Source: Elmis aenea (Eukaryota; Arthropoda; Insecta; Coleoptera; Elmidae). From it: a stretch of DNA of 64,000 bases. A model generated the notes under the pieces. That model was not told the origin of the DNA. It was given only the letters and a program-made list of their open reading frames with translations, and made no database searches. Position 1 is the first letter of the stretch, and the number at the start of each line of letters is the position of its first letter. Where the stretch lies: the NCBI GenBank assembly GCA_947652605.1, contig OX393577.1:61280108-61344107 (forward strand). The letters are read 5' to 3'. Both the position numbers and the translations under genes were made by a program. Shown here piece by piece: positions 11,101 to 26,100 of this stretch.

Positions 11101-14100
11101 AGAAAAATGGAAGAGTAAAGTATTACCTAAAAATTTAAAAAATCAGTTGCCCGCATGCCAAAATTAGTAAAAACTGTCAATAAATGCATTATCGAATTCA
11201 GAATAAAATGCTCTACAAATTGGCGTTAAAATCAGATATAGCGTCCATAACCAAAAAATGATGGTTTAAAAAATGCGAAACGTCGCATGGAAAATATAAT
11301 TGGCGATTTTGATTCCTTGCAAAAAGTGGCCTTAAAAAAGTTTTAATAGAAATGAATTTCGACATCAAATGAAAAAGTTACGGGCAAAAAACAAAAATCA
11401 TATTTTTTACTTTTTCCCCCATATCTCAAAAATTAAAAAAGCTAGATAGGTTCTGTTTGCGTCAAGTTATTAAGCACCTGAATATACAACTTTGCCCTAA
11501 TTTAACCGAAGTCGTAACTCTTACCGTTTACGAGATTCCCATAGTGGCCCTCAAAAAACGAGAACCCTGTATGTATTTCTGTTATTTAGTAAAAATGATT
11601 TTATACCTGAACAATAATTTCCGTGTTTAACTTAATTTTTATAGAAACACCGAAGTGGTCTTAAACTTTTGGCAGTGTAGTTGCCAATGATGATTATTGC
11701 TAAGACAACTGGTTGCAAACAATAAACAAATAAGAAAATGACTACAGGCAAAGAAACTAGAGTGTCGTAACTAGTATAGATGTTTTTCAAGGTGATTCTT
11801 TGTTGACATAAGACATAGATAGGCGTAAGAATAAGAAGATCAGTTACATAAAGGTTTATATTTTAATGTAACTATTCACTTGAAATCCATAACAAATGTT
11901 AGTTAAATTTGTTGGTAATAATAATATTTCAGTACCTACTAATTTTGATTAAATGTGATTAAAATACAAATAAAGTAAATTATTTCAGTACATCAAAATA
12001 ACTGCAGAGGTCGGTATTGAGGTAAACGACAAAACGTCTGTTGAGCTAAATGAAAACAGAAAAATGGTTATGAGCGTTGATGAGTTTAATATCACAAGGG
12101 ATTTGGGTAGACGTGAAAACAAACACTCATTTGCAACACCGCTGTGGAACTATATAAGTTAAACAATGTCTGGTTGAACATTTGCCTTTCAAAGTGGCTC
12201 GCAGGGTCGTTTCAGTAACTAAAATAGGTCCGAGAAACTGCTGACAGTGGACACACTCTTTTACGTTTAGTTATTTTAAAACTTGTTTTATCCGTAACTC
12301 TACATAACGAATTTTTTTACGACAACTATTGTAAATGACGCATGGTAAGCAAAAAGCACAGTTTTTTAAAAAATGATTAAAATAGGCTTCAAACCTATTC
12401 TGCATAGTAAGTGAAACCTTACGCACGATAAGCAAAAAGCACACTTGTCTATAAATGTCAAAGTAGACTCAGTCCAACTTGACAGTTAACAGCGTTCGTA
12501 CAAGTGTGTTTACTATTCACCAAAAAGCCGTTAGAGTTGTAGATATTATGTGATCGTAGAAAAAGTAAGCTACATAACACGAGTTGTAAAGCAAATACGC
12601 ACTCGCCGCTGCGCGGCTCCGTGCGCAATATTTCCACACTGCTCACAACCCTTGTTATGTAATATGCTATTGCATATCACAAGCACGATTGTAACGACTG
12701 TTTTGCAAACTGTTTAAAATTAAGATGCGTCCTGTCACCCTCGACTATAGTTCTATTTTTGTGGAGGAAGTACTCCAAACTACACCGAGAATCGAACAGG
12801 ACCCTTTCGTCCTTTCATGTACGTTTCAAGGACTGGTTGCAGGTTACTTGGGTCGGAACTTTGAACGTGGTTCTGACACTTGTTAAATCGAACGACATTT
12901 ATCAATTCATGCCGTCCATATTTTGTAGAGTTTGTCGTTATATTTGTGCGGTTATTTTGTAGCTGCGACATCGGTTGGAGAACATTGAAATAACAAGGCA
13001 AAGTCGTGCACTGAAGGGCTTACTAGATTAAATAACTAACAGGCTTCATTATAACAGAATGAATACAGAATCACATACTTATGTATATTTTAAATGTTAG
13101 CAAAAAATTGGAACGTTCATTATAACACTAGGAACAACGGATTGTTTTTTATAACAAAAGGTCCAAATATTCTATCTACAACAAAGTCTATAAGGGTGGC
13201 ATATTTTTGACTACAAATCAATCAGAACCAGTTATCTTAGAAAAGTTATTGGAATTGTAATTGATAAATAAAGAAAATAAAAGCTGTGAAAATTCAGGTT
13301 TTTTTTTGACGACTTTAGGGATCTCTTTAATAATTTTGTTGCCCTTCATCATGGTTATCAAAAATTCAGAAGGGACTAAGTATGAATTTGATGTTATGCA
13401 GCCTAAATTTGGTGTTATTTTGTGAAATGTTGATGTAAGTGCAGTAAGTTATTAACTTTTGTACTGGAGAACAAAAATGAGAGGAGTAAAACCTAAAATT
13501 CCAACCTCATATCTTACTTGTGCGTCAAGGGGCAAACTATAACAGTGATATCTTGGGAGATATTAGTTGAGTGTCCGGGTCATACATAACCCTACAGTAC
13601 TCTAAGCGGGTTTTGCTACATAACCTGTAACACGTAACAAGCTTACACTGCCACTCTGGGACCTGCAGAGCCAAGATAACTTCCGATAGTGCACATCTCC
13701 GCCAATTATGTCGTAAAAAATAATAATATTGTAGACTTAAGCCCATGTGAAGCCAAATGATTGGCTGTTTCCCAATTTCCTTCGCAATTTATTATCTTAT
13801 TACGTGATGAGTTAAGTGGTTTGGAAGACGAAAGTTTTTTAGTGACGCCTGGCTTGCTCTTTTTATTTCTGAGGCGAAAGATATATGACCGTTATTGCCG
13901 GGAAATTTTGGCGTAAAGTATTTTATAGAAAGCAATGTGGATACTTTTATCTATCCGAACGAATTTCTGTGCAAAAAATTATCGATAACTATCGGTCATC
14001 ATTAGGCCGTCTTTAATGTTAAATCAAAATTGGGGGCTTAACTGACAAGATGTAGGAAAAGAATTTATGACTGAGTCAGTAAATATCGTAAGAAAAAATT

Positions 14101-17100
14101 TATATATCAAGTATTTAGGACGGTTTAATTCCAGGACGACCATTTGGATATGTAGCTTATTGCATAAGTTTACATTTGGCGTAGTTATGAAATTATTAAA
14201 ATTTTTAAATATTTACATATCAATGCTACAAGTACAGACACAAAGTTAATCGAAATTTGCACCAAATTGTTTGTCCAGGAGACTCTTCTGAATATCTGTA
14301 TTGTTTTTAAATACAGGAAACTCAAGAATTTGCTTTCTTTTCCTTAAAAACTCTATATATTAAAATAATTTACAAAGATTTTTGACTTACGTTAGATTTT
14401 AAAAGTGAAGATGAATGTCAAAACGTCGTAAGTCGAAATAACACGTCGTATAAAGAATACAACCACTCCAGACGACTTACAAGGGCACACTGAGATTTAA
14501 ACGAGATTTTATCTTGCAATATGCCCAAAAGTACCACAATATCTTAATGGTATGTGGTAATTTTGGGCTTGTTTGAACTGCAGTAAATAAATTGTTTTGC
14601 AGTAAAAAAAAAAAAAAAATTTGCTGTAACTAGGTTTGTTTTGCTATAAAATTATAAATGTTTAATGTAAAATTGAACGCCTGTGTTATAATAAATATAT
14701 AAGAAAATGTACAAACCTCATAAAAAAAACAATCTTTGCAATACATAACAATACGGACACAGTGTGATTCAAGTATTCGTTTAGTGTTCAACTCTAAAAA
14801 CAGTGAAGTTTCATTTTTTACGATTACAAAGAAATTAGATTTTTTATGTCGTCAAAAAAGCTTTTACAACATTTACGTCAAAAAGTTCCCGATATTTCAA
14901 CAGGCTTCTGAACTCCGCACCTACGTTTACTACTACGTAAACGTAAAATGATAACGTCAATTTTCATTTATAATACGCTTGCGAAGCGAATAACACTAAC
15001 TTCTCTCTACTCTCTATCTATTGTTGCCAATTGTACGATTTTTAACCGTGACATTACAATCTGGCTTTAGGGCACCAGAAATGAGTTCGTACCCCGGCGA
15101 TTAATACCAACGGCGCGCCACTGACGCCATGCTTCCGTTTCCAGAATAAAATTTACCTCTAATTTATTTTTTTAAATAATATAACGATGTCAATAACACA
15201 GTCAAAGTAGAGCCTTAATGGTTACGGGATCAAAAAGTTACTTACAGTTCAAAAAACGCTCTGCAATTGTTTTACTGTTTGCGTACAGGCAATGTCATAA
15301 TGAAAAGCAAACAGTACTGCCAGTTGCTCGCTTAATTAGTCGAAAACCAGTCCGAACCTTGCTCTTGACGGTATTGGTCATAATATGCACGCATTTAACA
15401 AGCTAAAATTTAATTATTTTTAACATTTGACCTTTCTAACCGTCAGCTAATATGAATGATGACGGTGCAATTCACTTTTTACGCCACTTTGTCGGTACAA
15501 CAAAAAAACGAAACAGATTTATTAGCGGTGATCATCAAATAAAAAGGCATAGGCGGTATTTGTAACATGAAAAAGTCAAAAGTGTAAGCCCGTGTGTTAA
15601 ATTGTTGTTTTCGACGGACGTTAGTTTATATTAGACGTCAAATGTACGTGAAAAATGACTTACTTTAATTCGAGAGATAATTCAAATCGTAATTCGCTTA
15701 TAAAAACATTTATATAAACACTTTAGGCTACTGACGTACTGTAATTTTTGTAGCTTAATTACTTCCTCATAAAAACTAGAAATGTTTAAATACAGCTAGA
15801 TGAATAATAACTGTTAAGCAACAGTAATATACGTTTTAGAACAAAAATTAAGGAGGTAGCGCAAATTTTTCATGAAAAATTTGACGAAACCTAAGCTGTT
15901 AAATACTTTCAGATTTCTTATGCTTTCCCTTCTTCCTCTTTCATTTGGGCTTTTAGCCTGTTTTCTTCGCGTTTTCACGGATGTTAATATCCACTTTTCT
16001 CTCTATCCATCTTTTTGAGGAACTTCCAAGATTTCTCTAACCAGCCAGTGTATTGTCTCTATCCATAATTATACAAACAATAGGTTAATACATAGGGTGT
16101 TTACTGAAAGTTTTAGGGTAGATAGAGGAAATCATTAATGATATTTTTTGTACCAATAAGCCAAACGTCGGAAAGGCATCCCCCTGGTCAACAGGTTTGA
16201 CACCATTAGATTTTTTTTCCAGTGGGGGAAAATTGTTTATTTTTTTAAACTATATTTTTTTATTGCACCTAGCAACTTTAGCCAACCAGCAATATGTCTT
16301 TATGATACCTATATACTTAAGTTAAGAGTTCACCCGTTAGTGTCTTCTTTTTTATATACCCGATTTAAGACTGACGTTAACTTGTTGTTATTTTAGTGGT
16401 TTTCTTTTAGATTCTTTCTTAATCTTATGAATTTGAAAGGTTTTGGCATTATCTGTGTGATGATGATACTAAACAGAAGTTAGAAACAGGTGCTAAAGGA
16501 AAAACAAAAACTTTTTCAAAGCATTTTGTAGTATCGGTAGTGTTTGGTGCGGGAACCAATTTTGTTTTAGCTTTAAAAGGTTATGGCGCCGTTAGATGAA
16601 ACTAATTAAGATATAAAGTAGATTCATGTAGAGCACTTCCGTCTCCGCTCGACTGTCTAATATCACATTATCTAATGTTATCGTCTGAATTCTGTTGTGT
16701 ACATTGCTATTAATTAACTTATAGCCATGTCATCAAAACCCAATTAACGCTACTTATGTGAAGGTATGCGGGTGGTAATCGAATTTAACGTCTTGAATGC
16801 TTATCAGTGACATTGCTAAGTGTTCGTTTATCAATAGATATCGACACATCATACCTCGCAGTGCGTTAGCAATATTATCGCGACGCAAATATTCGATTGG
16901 AAAATTATCGAAACAGTTCCATGCTATGAACTTATTCAAATGTGATACTGTAATTTCATGAACGATGGAATTGCCTCGAAGGAAACTGGCTGTAATTTTT
17001 TTATATAGAATCTTCGTATCACTGATATGTGAGTTTATGCCCGTTGTAATATCAACAGCTAATTTAAAATCTTCACGAATATCTGCCAGCTATCACAGCA

Positions 17101-20100
17101 CATCAATTTACAGAATATCAATTTCGTTATAAACTCTATCGACCCTTGAAGGCTACATCTTTTAATATTTTGCCATTTACCTGGTTTAACGCTACACTTG
17201 AATCAGTTCTTTGCTTTTTTAGTGTTTTGTTTTCTGTCTTTTCTTTAGAGACCATTGACAGGATAGCCTTAGAAGGGCTGGTCCTGCATTTTTTTTCCAA
17301 TGAGCAATATGCCCTTGTATTAATATGTCACTAAGACACCGCTTGGCTGTTCCATAGGATGTACCAACTGCGGGTTCTGGTCCGAAGAAAGGTGTCTCTC
17401 TGCCAATTTTGGCTAGGCCTTCTCGTTTCCTGATATATTCGTGTGCCCTGGGCACCATATCAGTATACATAATTAATTTATAAAGATTATACAAATAATG
17501 AAATTTGTTTTTAAACACAGAAAAATCCATGATTATTTTTCTTTTTGCTATGAAAATTTTGAGGTCAGGTTAAATTGGCTTAGGTCTGGTCAGGTCACGT
17601 TGGGTTAGGTTAGGACTCCAAGAACAAGATTGGCTCGATAGAAGAAGATGGAGATTAGGATGCGATTAACGGTTTTGAACTGTAAATAAATCGCAAATAC
17701 CTATATATATTTTGCACACTACTGTATATAATGTCCTTATACCTTATCACTAAAACTATAATAGGGAGGCTAATTGGGTTTTACGAAAGGAGGTCAAAAA
17801 TGTACGTGTTGTTATTCACAAATAATGAGAGATAAACAGGCCATTGATAATCAAATTTCTCGCTGAAAATGACTGTACTAAAACAAAAGAAAACCTTAAC
17901 AGCTTCTTTTGTTTTATGGTGGAAGTGGCGATTTAGCTAATTAACTAGGAAAAGCTTGGGCGTTTATGATATTTTCAAGTTTATAAATAAGTTTTTATAT
18001 TATTAGCAATTGTTACTTTTTGTACACGTTTCCCTACCCTAACTACCCTTTAAACAAGGAAAGTTGGTAATAAAACAGCAAAGTTTCGGAACAGGAGTCA
18101 AAGTAAGCAACGTAAATGGTGGTGGCGCGTCACTTTGAGTGCCGCATCGGCTCGCTTCCATCCTGTGCAATTTGAACCTGGGAGTTCAAACTTTTCGTCC
18201 CACGGGAGCGCGCGCTATTTTATATCAAACGTTTCATATTTAAATGGTATCTGAAAGTGCGATTAATCCGTAGTTCTACTATCTGGTTACAAAGTTTTAA
18301 GATTAGCTTTGGGGTTTTGTATTACTTGGAAAGTTACTTAATGTCGGAAAATTGAGAACAATATGAAACAGATATACGAGTCTCTATATTACGGAGGCTG
18401 GAAATTGGTTAACGGAGAAGATGGAACTTGTAGCTGGAGGAAAATGTGAAACCATTTACGAATTTAAATTTGCTAATGGAGTTGAATCTTAGCGCCAAAC
18501 GGTTTAATTAGTTGAATAATGTTCTAGTAATATCATCATTAAGGTGTCTGCAAAGTTGAATGCTGTTATAAGAATGGGAATTACAACTCGATTAAAACAG
18601 TTTTCATAAACTTTTGCGCCAGGAACAATCACATTTTAAAATAAAATTACACAAAATAAATAAAATCTTCACAGATCTAATAGCGCAGAGTTGATAAAAG
18701 AGTAAAAGTAAACTCAAAAAATGTTGGAATAATCAGACACTTTGCACTAAAATATTAGGGGAAACCAAAACTTTTTGGTAATTACTAAAGCCAGTTTGGA
18801 CTTATGGGATTCAGCTCTGGGATTGTGCAATTAAAAGCAACAAGGATAAGATCCAGGTCTTTCAAAATAGTGTTCCAAGGTATTGTCGATGCTCCATGGT
18901 ACTATCGGAATGACCATCTAGATCCAAACCGTCAGAGAAGAGATCAAAAAGTTCGCAGAAAAGCACGAGGGAAGACCCACGCCCGGCAACACTGAGGTGC
19001 TGCAACTTCTAGATAATGTTGGTTCGAAAAATGGGAACATCTTGGATAAGTACTTAGTCTTTTAATAATCTTAGATTAAAATTGTAGGTTGGTCACCCTA
19101 GACTAGTAACAATACCAGGTATGAATTTAAAAAAATGCTGTAAAAAATTAAAACTGGGGTTGCTTATTAAGCAAAAGCATTACTCCTTTTGCTCTTGGTC
19201 TTCTTGCACCTCTCGGTGCTGAGGTAACTAACCCAATTAGTCTTTTAAATAATTTGCTGATCTACCTGAGATTTCTTTCTCTCTCAATGTTGTCCTTCTT
19301 TATACACTACTTGCTTCAACTTACAGTTTATATATTTCCTCGGGTGTTTCAATACTCTGCAAAAAAGTTATCGATTGTTTGTGTAATGTTTTCCATTCTT
19401 TTTCCAAATTCTTCCTCGCCCTTTGCTTTTTTCCTAATACAATGCGGTCTGCTATTTTTCTTTGTTGTTTATAATAATTGTAACCTTCAGGAATGCTTGT
19501 TTTCAGGTATTTTGTCCAGTCCCCTTTTTTCACTTCTGACTTCTTCCATCCACCAGACAGTTAGTTTCTTGTTATTCTTATACAGTTTCGTTGTCATACA
19601 TGTCCCTTTCACAGACTTCAGCATACATCTTTTGATTCACCAAATCTTTTCAATCTGGCGTTTTTAGGTATTTCTTTGTCTTTAAATCTGGCATTTTTTG
19701 CTTTCTTTTAACGTTTAACCATAACCGTAGAGGTATAAAAAACAAATGCTTCCATTCTATAGGTCATATTTAAAAGCAAAAAGTGTTGATTTTCTTTAAA
19801 TTATTGCAAAAACCAAGATAAACATGAAAATAATTATTCAAAAATGTATATTTTGATCAATGTTCATTGAAAAAAAGATGCTGGACAAGCCCATTCTAAG
19901 GGTATCCTGTCAATGGTCTCCAAAGAAAAGACAGAAGAAATGCTCAGGATGAGCAGAGTAAAAATCAGAGCAGCCACAGGACTCGTCACAGGACACTGTG
20001 GGCTAAACGAACACTTCTGTATAATAGGGCTCTCAGACCGATATATGCAGAGGATGTGGTGAAGAAGAAGAAACTCCTCTGCACGTAATATGCCAGTGTG

Positions 20101-23100
20101 AAGGATTCACACCCTACCGGCGCAGACTTCTACGGATGGAAAAAGCCAACCAAGAAGAGTTAAGAAAAATATCCTTAAAGAAAATTCTGGAGTTTTTCAA
20201 AAACACTGGACTCTATCTAGGGGGCTAGGTCGCAGTACAGGAATCCGAAAGGGCGCCACCTCCGCGAAAATAATATTTCGATTTATTAAAATGGTATTAG
20301 AAAGTTTGGGGAAGGTAAATTTGAAAACAAACACGAAATTTGCTTAAAGCAAAAAAATTTTTTTTAATTGACTATACACTATAGCGTTTACATTATTTGA
20401 GATTCGCATGACAATTGAGTTATTTAAATAGATTGTGCAATGTATAAAAACCACACTTTCAAACACCCAGTTTTGTTTTTTAAAAAGCAATGAATGCATT
20501 TTGTAATCTAAATTTTGTTCTTTTAAGTAATATTTTGCAAAAAATAACCCAAGCCATATCACATCTAAGAACGAGTGTATTTAACTAAAGCTACTTCATA
20601 ACGTATAGTGGTAGGGCACAATAGTAAGAAGCTTAAATTAAAGTAAGTGCTGAAAAGTAAACATGCATAATCCCAAGCACAGTTGCTGAAACCATCAACT
20701 AAAACCTCGACAGAAATATGGCAAGTCGTACTTTGTATGCTGTTTGATAAGATATGTGCCAGCGTTCTGCAACACTGTCTGCATATATAAAACATCCAGC
20801 CACTAAAAGCGACAAATCTACAACACACAACAACAGCAAGATGGTCCTTAAAATTATTCTTCCAAGAAACTCATCACAAAATGCTGTTCTTTTGTGTGTT
20901 CTACAAATTTAGTATAACTGTACTAATTAGAAACATACGACCAGAAAGGGTAAAGTTTTGCTTCAAATATTTATTTAACAAGTTAGAGACACGTGCTGCC
21001 ACCAACCGTTATGTTTCCCCAATATTTATACACCAGTTTTGTAACAACATTCTAAAGAGATGTAACAACTTAAGGAGGAACCGGTTGCCAAAGAAAAAAG
21101 TTTACTTCGAACAAAAAGCGCGCGGGGGAACAGGAAACATTTTATTTGCTCGTTTATGGAACTTAGCGTAAAGGAATTCTTAAGAAAAAAATGTTTGAAG
21201 CTGTTGCTGTGTCCATGTGATCAATACTTCAGATTTTTCTGCTTTTGCTAGTTTTTACGAATACTGTTCAATATACATATTTCGGATTATTCTTTAGCAT
21301 ACATTTAGCAAAATAGGAAGAGAGAATATATATAGCCCAACAATAGGGCAGTACAGCAAACATGAAACGACAAATGAAAATGGGATATTTCTAATAGATT
21401 TCGCAAAGGAAAAGAATTTGGTCATAGTAAGTACGTACTTCCAAAGAAAAGACATATATAAGGGTACGTGGCGGTCACCGGATGGAAAAACTATAAATCA
21501 GATCGATCATATCTTAATCGAAAAACCAGAGATAAAAGCAATCAGCAATGTAAGAACGTATAGAGGCCCGGACGCGGATACGGACCACTTTATAGTGGGA
21601 GCCAGAGTGACGCAAATAGTGCCTGTAGTGAGAAATCAAACGAGGACAGGAGGAAGAGAGAGAGAAGTAATCAGACTAAGGAGTAAAGACGATCAATTAA
21701 AATACGAGAAAAACATTAAAAAAGAATTAGAGAAAATGGCGGATAAGGAGGAAATTGAGGAACAATGGAATGAACTGAAAACGAGAATTAATCGGGCTGC
21801 CAAAAATTGTAATAGTAAAGCGAAACAGGAAAGAAAAAATTGGTTTGATGAGGACTGTAAGAAAGAACTAGAGGAAAGGAAAAAACTGAGATTAAAAATG
21901 CTAACGGGAAAAACGGAAGAGGAGAAAAATAAATATGAGGAGCAAAGGAGGAAAACGAAAACACTGCTAAGAGATAAAAAAAGGAAATATAATGAAAAAG
22001 TGATACAAGAAATAGAAACCAATTTCAGGAATAACCAGGTTAGAAATTTGTACCAAGGAATTAAAAAAGAAAGGAGAGGATTCCAAACAAAAACGGTATT
22101 CCTTAAGGACGAAAACGGAGATATTATTGCAGGAGAGGAAGAAATACTAAAAAAATGGAAGGAACATTTTGACCAATTACTAAATGATGACAGCAGGAAG
22201 GCGAGGGAAAATGAGCAGATTAATAGAAATATGAATGAGAGTCCTAGAGAAGTGCCAGCCCCAACTAAAAAACAAATCGAAGAAATAGTGGAACGGAAAA
22301 AAATAATAAGAGCCCAGGAACAGATAGAATAACTGTAGAATTGTTTAAGTATGGTAGCAAGGACTTGATCGAACAATTACAAAAACTGATGGAGGAAATC
22401 TGGAGGAAAGAAGAAATGCCAAAAGAATGGGGACAAGCAATAATATGCCCAGTGTATAAAAAAGGGGATGCAAGTGTTTGCCACAACTACAGAGGTATTT
22501 CCCTGTTAAACGTCGCATATAAAATTATAGCAACCTATATAAAAAATAAATTAGTAGAAGAAACAGAAAACGAAATAGGGGAGTACCAATGCGGCTTTAG
22601 GAAGGGAAGAAGCACCACGGATCACATTTTCACCCTAAGAGAGATTCAAGCAGAAAGCTATCAACACGAGAAACAGACATTTGTTTTGTTTGTCGACTTC
22701 AGACAGGCATACGATAACGTTCAAAGAGAAGCATTGTACAAAGCATTAGAAGAAATGGGAGTAAGTGGTAAACTTACAAGAATGATAAAAGTAACGTTAA
22801 GAGGAACAGAAAATCTGGTTAGAGTAGGCAGCAAAACATCAGAAGTTTTCGAGAGTAAGGAGGGGGTTAGACAAGGGGACCCAATGTCGGCGAATCTGTT
22901 CAGCATTGTACTGGAAAAAGCAGTAAGGGAAGCGAAGATTAACAGAAGTGGGCTGGTATATAGAAGAAGGCACCAATGTTTAGCATTTGCGGACGACCTT
23001 GTGCTAATTACTAGAAGTAAAGAGGAGCTGAGAAGTATATCGAAAACACTGGAGGAAAAGGCGGGAAAGGTGGGATTATTTATTAATGAAGAGAAGACAA

Positions 23101-26100
23101 AGTATATGGAATGGAAGGACAGTGAATTTAAAAGAGGAAACTACTTGAATGTAACAACAGAAAGTGGAAAAGAATACAAGTTTGAAGAGGTGGAAAAGTT
23201 CACGTACCTAGGGGCCGTATTCTCAAGAAACCCAAATATAGGCAATGAGATACAGGCAAGAATAATGGCTGGAAACCGATGTTTGGGAGCACTAAACAGA
23301 GTTCTGAGAAATAAAAATATTTCTAGAAAAGCAAAGATCAAAATATACCACACTACTATAAGACCAATAGTGACGTACGCGTGCGAAACATGGACGCTAA
23401 ACAAAACAGAACAAACAAGACTAGAAGTGTGGGAAAGGAAGGTGCTAAGAAAAATATTTGGCGGAAAGAGAATTGGAGATCGGTGGGTAAGAAGAACAAA
23501 CGATGAATTAAAAGAACTATACAAAGAAACAAGTATCATTGGGGTTATAAAAGTACAAAGGCTAAGGTGGCTGGGACATACAGAAAGAATGGAGAGTACA
23601 AGAATGCCGAAAATGGTAATGATAAACACGCTAGGGGGAAGGAAGAGAAGGGGACGACCCAAAGCAAGATGGAGGACGGAAGTGGAGAGAGATTTAGAAA
23701 CGTTAAAAATTACTGGATGGAGAAGGAAGGCCAGCGATAGAGAAAGATGGAAGAAAGTTATCAAACAAGCCATGGGCCAACTTGGCTCGCAGAGCTAAAT
23801 TATATATATATATATACATTTAGCAATTCAACCAATACTTTAGCTCAAACAATAAGCCATATTTCCATGCTTGAACTCGTATTTCAATCAGTGTGTATAA
23901 AAAAGTATCCAGGTTTATTCATTTAACATAAAAAGCCGGTTAATTAAGCACCTAATGCACACATTTCATATCAAAGAGTAATCTTTTCCTTAAACAATGC
24001 CTATCACGCTGCACGAGATTCGTGCAAGAGGATGCTACGCTCTTAGTTGATATTTTAATTTGCTCGAGCAATTACCAGGAGCGCACTAAGTACATCAGAG
24101 AACGTAATACCCCCGACTAATTACAAGATTAGATCCTGTCTAAGGACATATGTAGTTCCGTAAGGACATTAACGGCTAAAAAAACGCTCCCAGTCGACTG
24201 CATAAATAACCTTCTTGATGCTGGAGATAGCACATCTTAGCACCAACCTGTTAAAACGTCTGTATGCGTCCGTAAAGTACGTGTCTCTATGGTGTATGTT
24301 AATGTGATTAACATAATTGATTACTTGTACAAAGTTTTGTATTATTGACTAATTGACTTTGAAAACGGGGCAGTTGTCTTCATATTATTATTGATCCGTA
24401 AGCTTTAAGTTCATTTTTTTATTATTTTTAATGAAAATTCATTGCAATTTTGCTTCTCATTGCTTTTTCAAGGCTAATACAGGGTGTCCCAGTTATCATG
24501 AACATCATCTCATCATCTCGTAAACAAAAAGAGATACAGAAGTGGTTAAATGAGTCAAAATGATTTATGATATACGAGCCAATTTTCTATGAAAAAGAAA
24601 TTAAAAACTGTTTCGCTATTGGTAAAAAACAAAAATAATGACCCTTTCGATTTTTGCTTTTAACTTGCTTGTTTGAAATCATACTCAAATTTTTTCAACA
24701 TTATCAGAACAGTTTTTTGTATAGATTTGAAATTTATTAATAAATTTTATCTATCTTTATTTGTTTTTGTTATTTTAACATCAACTTTCTTATTTTAAAT
24801 AGAGGTCGTAGTTGGCTGTGACACCATCAAAAGAGTTTTTTTTTTCTTGTTTTATTGATGGGTGGTAAGGTTTATCTTTTATAATAAGTAAGTTATTACA
24901 ATATTATTGTATTTATTAAGTTTGATCTAAGGAGCCATTGAAAAACAAAACTAAACATCACATAAATAAACTAGCTGTTCTTAATTAAACACACAAAAGC
25001 CTTAAATAATTTATGATTTTTCGGTTACTATTATTATAGAATTTAAATTATAACATGCGTTTAAAGTGCTGCCCACTCTCCATGGGCAATACAAATTTGA
25101 GATCTGAGATTTGTAGATAATAATGTTTTCCTAAGCATTTTACTTTTTGTTTGATAAAATGTTCTGAAAACAGTCAATCTCAAAATGACAATTAATTACA
25201 ATTGATGAATTAAAAATAGCTATTTTAAGTACAGTTCATGTATTAGAAAGAAATGTGCTTGGAAAAACATTATTATCTACGAAGTGTAGATCTCAAATTT
25301 GTATTGCCCATGGACAGTGGACTACAGTTTAAACGCGTTATAATTTATATTCAACAGTGATAGTCACTAAAAAATCATAAATTATTATGAAATGTAAAAA
25401 AAATGTCAAATTACTTAAGTTTTTTTGTGTTTAATCATGTTGTACAGCTACTTTATTTATGTGATGTTTTGTTTTGTTTTCAATGACCACTTTGATGAAA
25501 CTTAATACAGTGAGCTCGCGTTATAAGCAACCCACGATATAAGCAACTCGCGTTATAAGCAACACTCGATATAAGCAACTATCGTATCAAAGTACACGAT
25601 ATAAGCAACTGTCAGTGTAACAGTTAAAAATACAAATATCTAAAATACTATTGCAGATATAACAATGAAATTTTGTATCTGAGCGTTATGGTATTTTTCG
25701 GATTCGATGGAAATATTAACGTTGCAATGCGACTTCCGGTTCAACCGGAAACGGACTCAAACTTTGAAATTTTAAATAGAACATCTGTATATTTTTACAT
25801 TTTTGAATTTGTCTTAAAATTTACTTTAATAAATGAAAAAGGTTATATGGGTCTAAAGTCAACAGTTTTCGAAAAATTTACATTTTTACGAAAATTTTGA
25901 GTGATATAGCACTTTTAGTTTTTTTTTTTAACATTCAGGTTATTTAAAAGGGCAGTAAAATATCGTAAGAAATCTAGATTAACAATAGATTTTTTAACAA
26001 TCATTTTATTTTTAGGAGATTATTAATATACCTACAGCGTCATTCAAAAAGTCTGCAACGAATGAAAAAGTTTTTTAATATTTTTTTCTCAGAAAATTGT

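Larger units (their letters stand above)
21312..23813 (+). mobile_element. 5'-truncated RTE-clade non-LTR retrotransposon
   Basis: A 2.5-kb insertion bounded by a perfect 13-bp target-site duplication. It opens inside the AP-endonuclease domain (KIGREN, at the NAKIG position of the family), runs through the linker and reverse transcriptase, and stops 16 bp before its 3' end, which is a bare (AT)n tail. A very short 3' UTR ending in a microsatellite rather than poly-A is characteristic of RTE elements. The intact duplication and a single frame break suggest a fairly recent insertion. It sits inside intron 1 of kirre, antisense to the gene. Confidence 0.9.

Noticed and set aside
15900..16030. 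Possible LINE fragment on the minus strand (WKFLKKMDREKS-like words)
   Set aside because: No reading frame holds more than a few plausible residues and no RT or EN motif is present.
17590..17620. GGTTAGGTTAGG, insect telomere-like words
   Set aside because: Only two TTAGG units inside a GGTCAGGTT-type low-complexity stretch; not an interstitial telomere array.
19254..19667. 137-codon hydrophobic open frame on the plus strand
   Set aside because: It lies antisense to a lysine-rich LINE linker; A-rich coding read backwards gives F/L/S-rich frames like this.
20881..21171. 96-codon open frame (plus)
   Set aside because: No domain, no codon or splice evidence, no family I recognise; length alone is not enough in this much DNA.
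21693..22376. 227-codon minus-strand open frame rich in S/L/F
   Set aside because: Antisense shadow of the A-rich RTE endonuclease-RT linker.
23141..23773. 210-codon minus-strand open frame
   Set aside because: Antisense of the RTE reverse transcriptase; no independent support.
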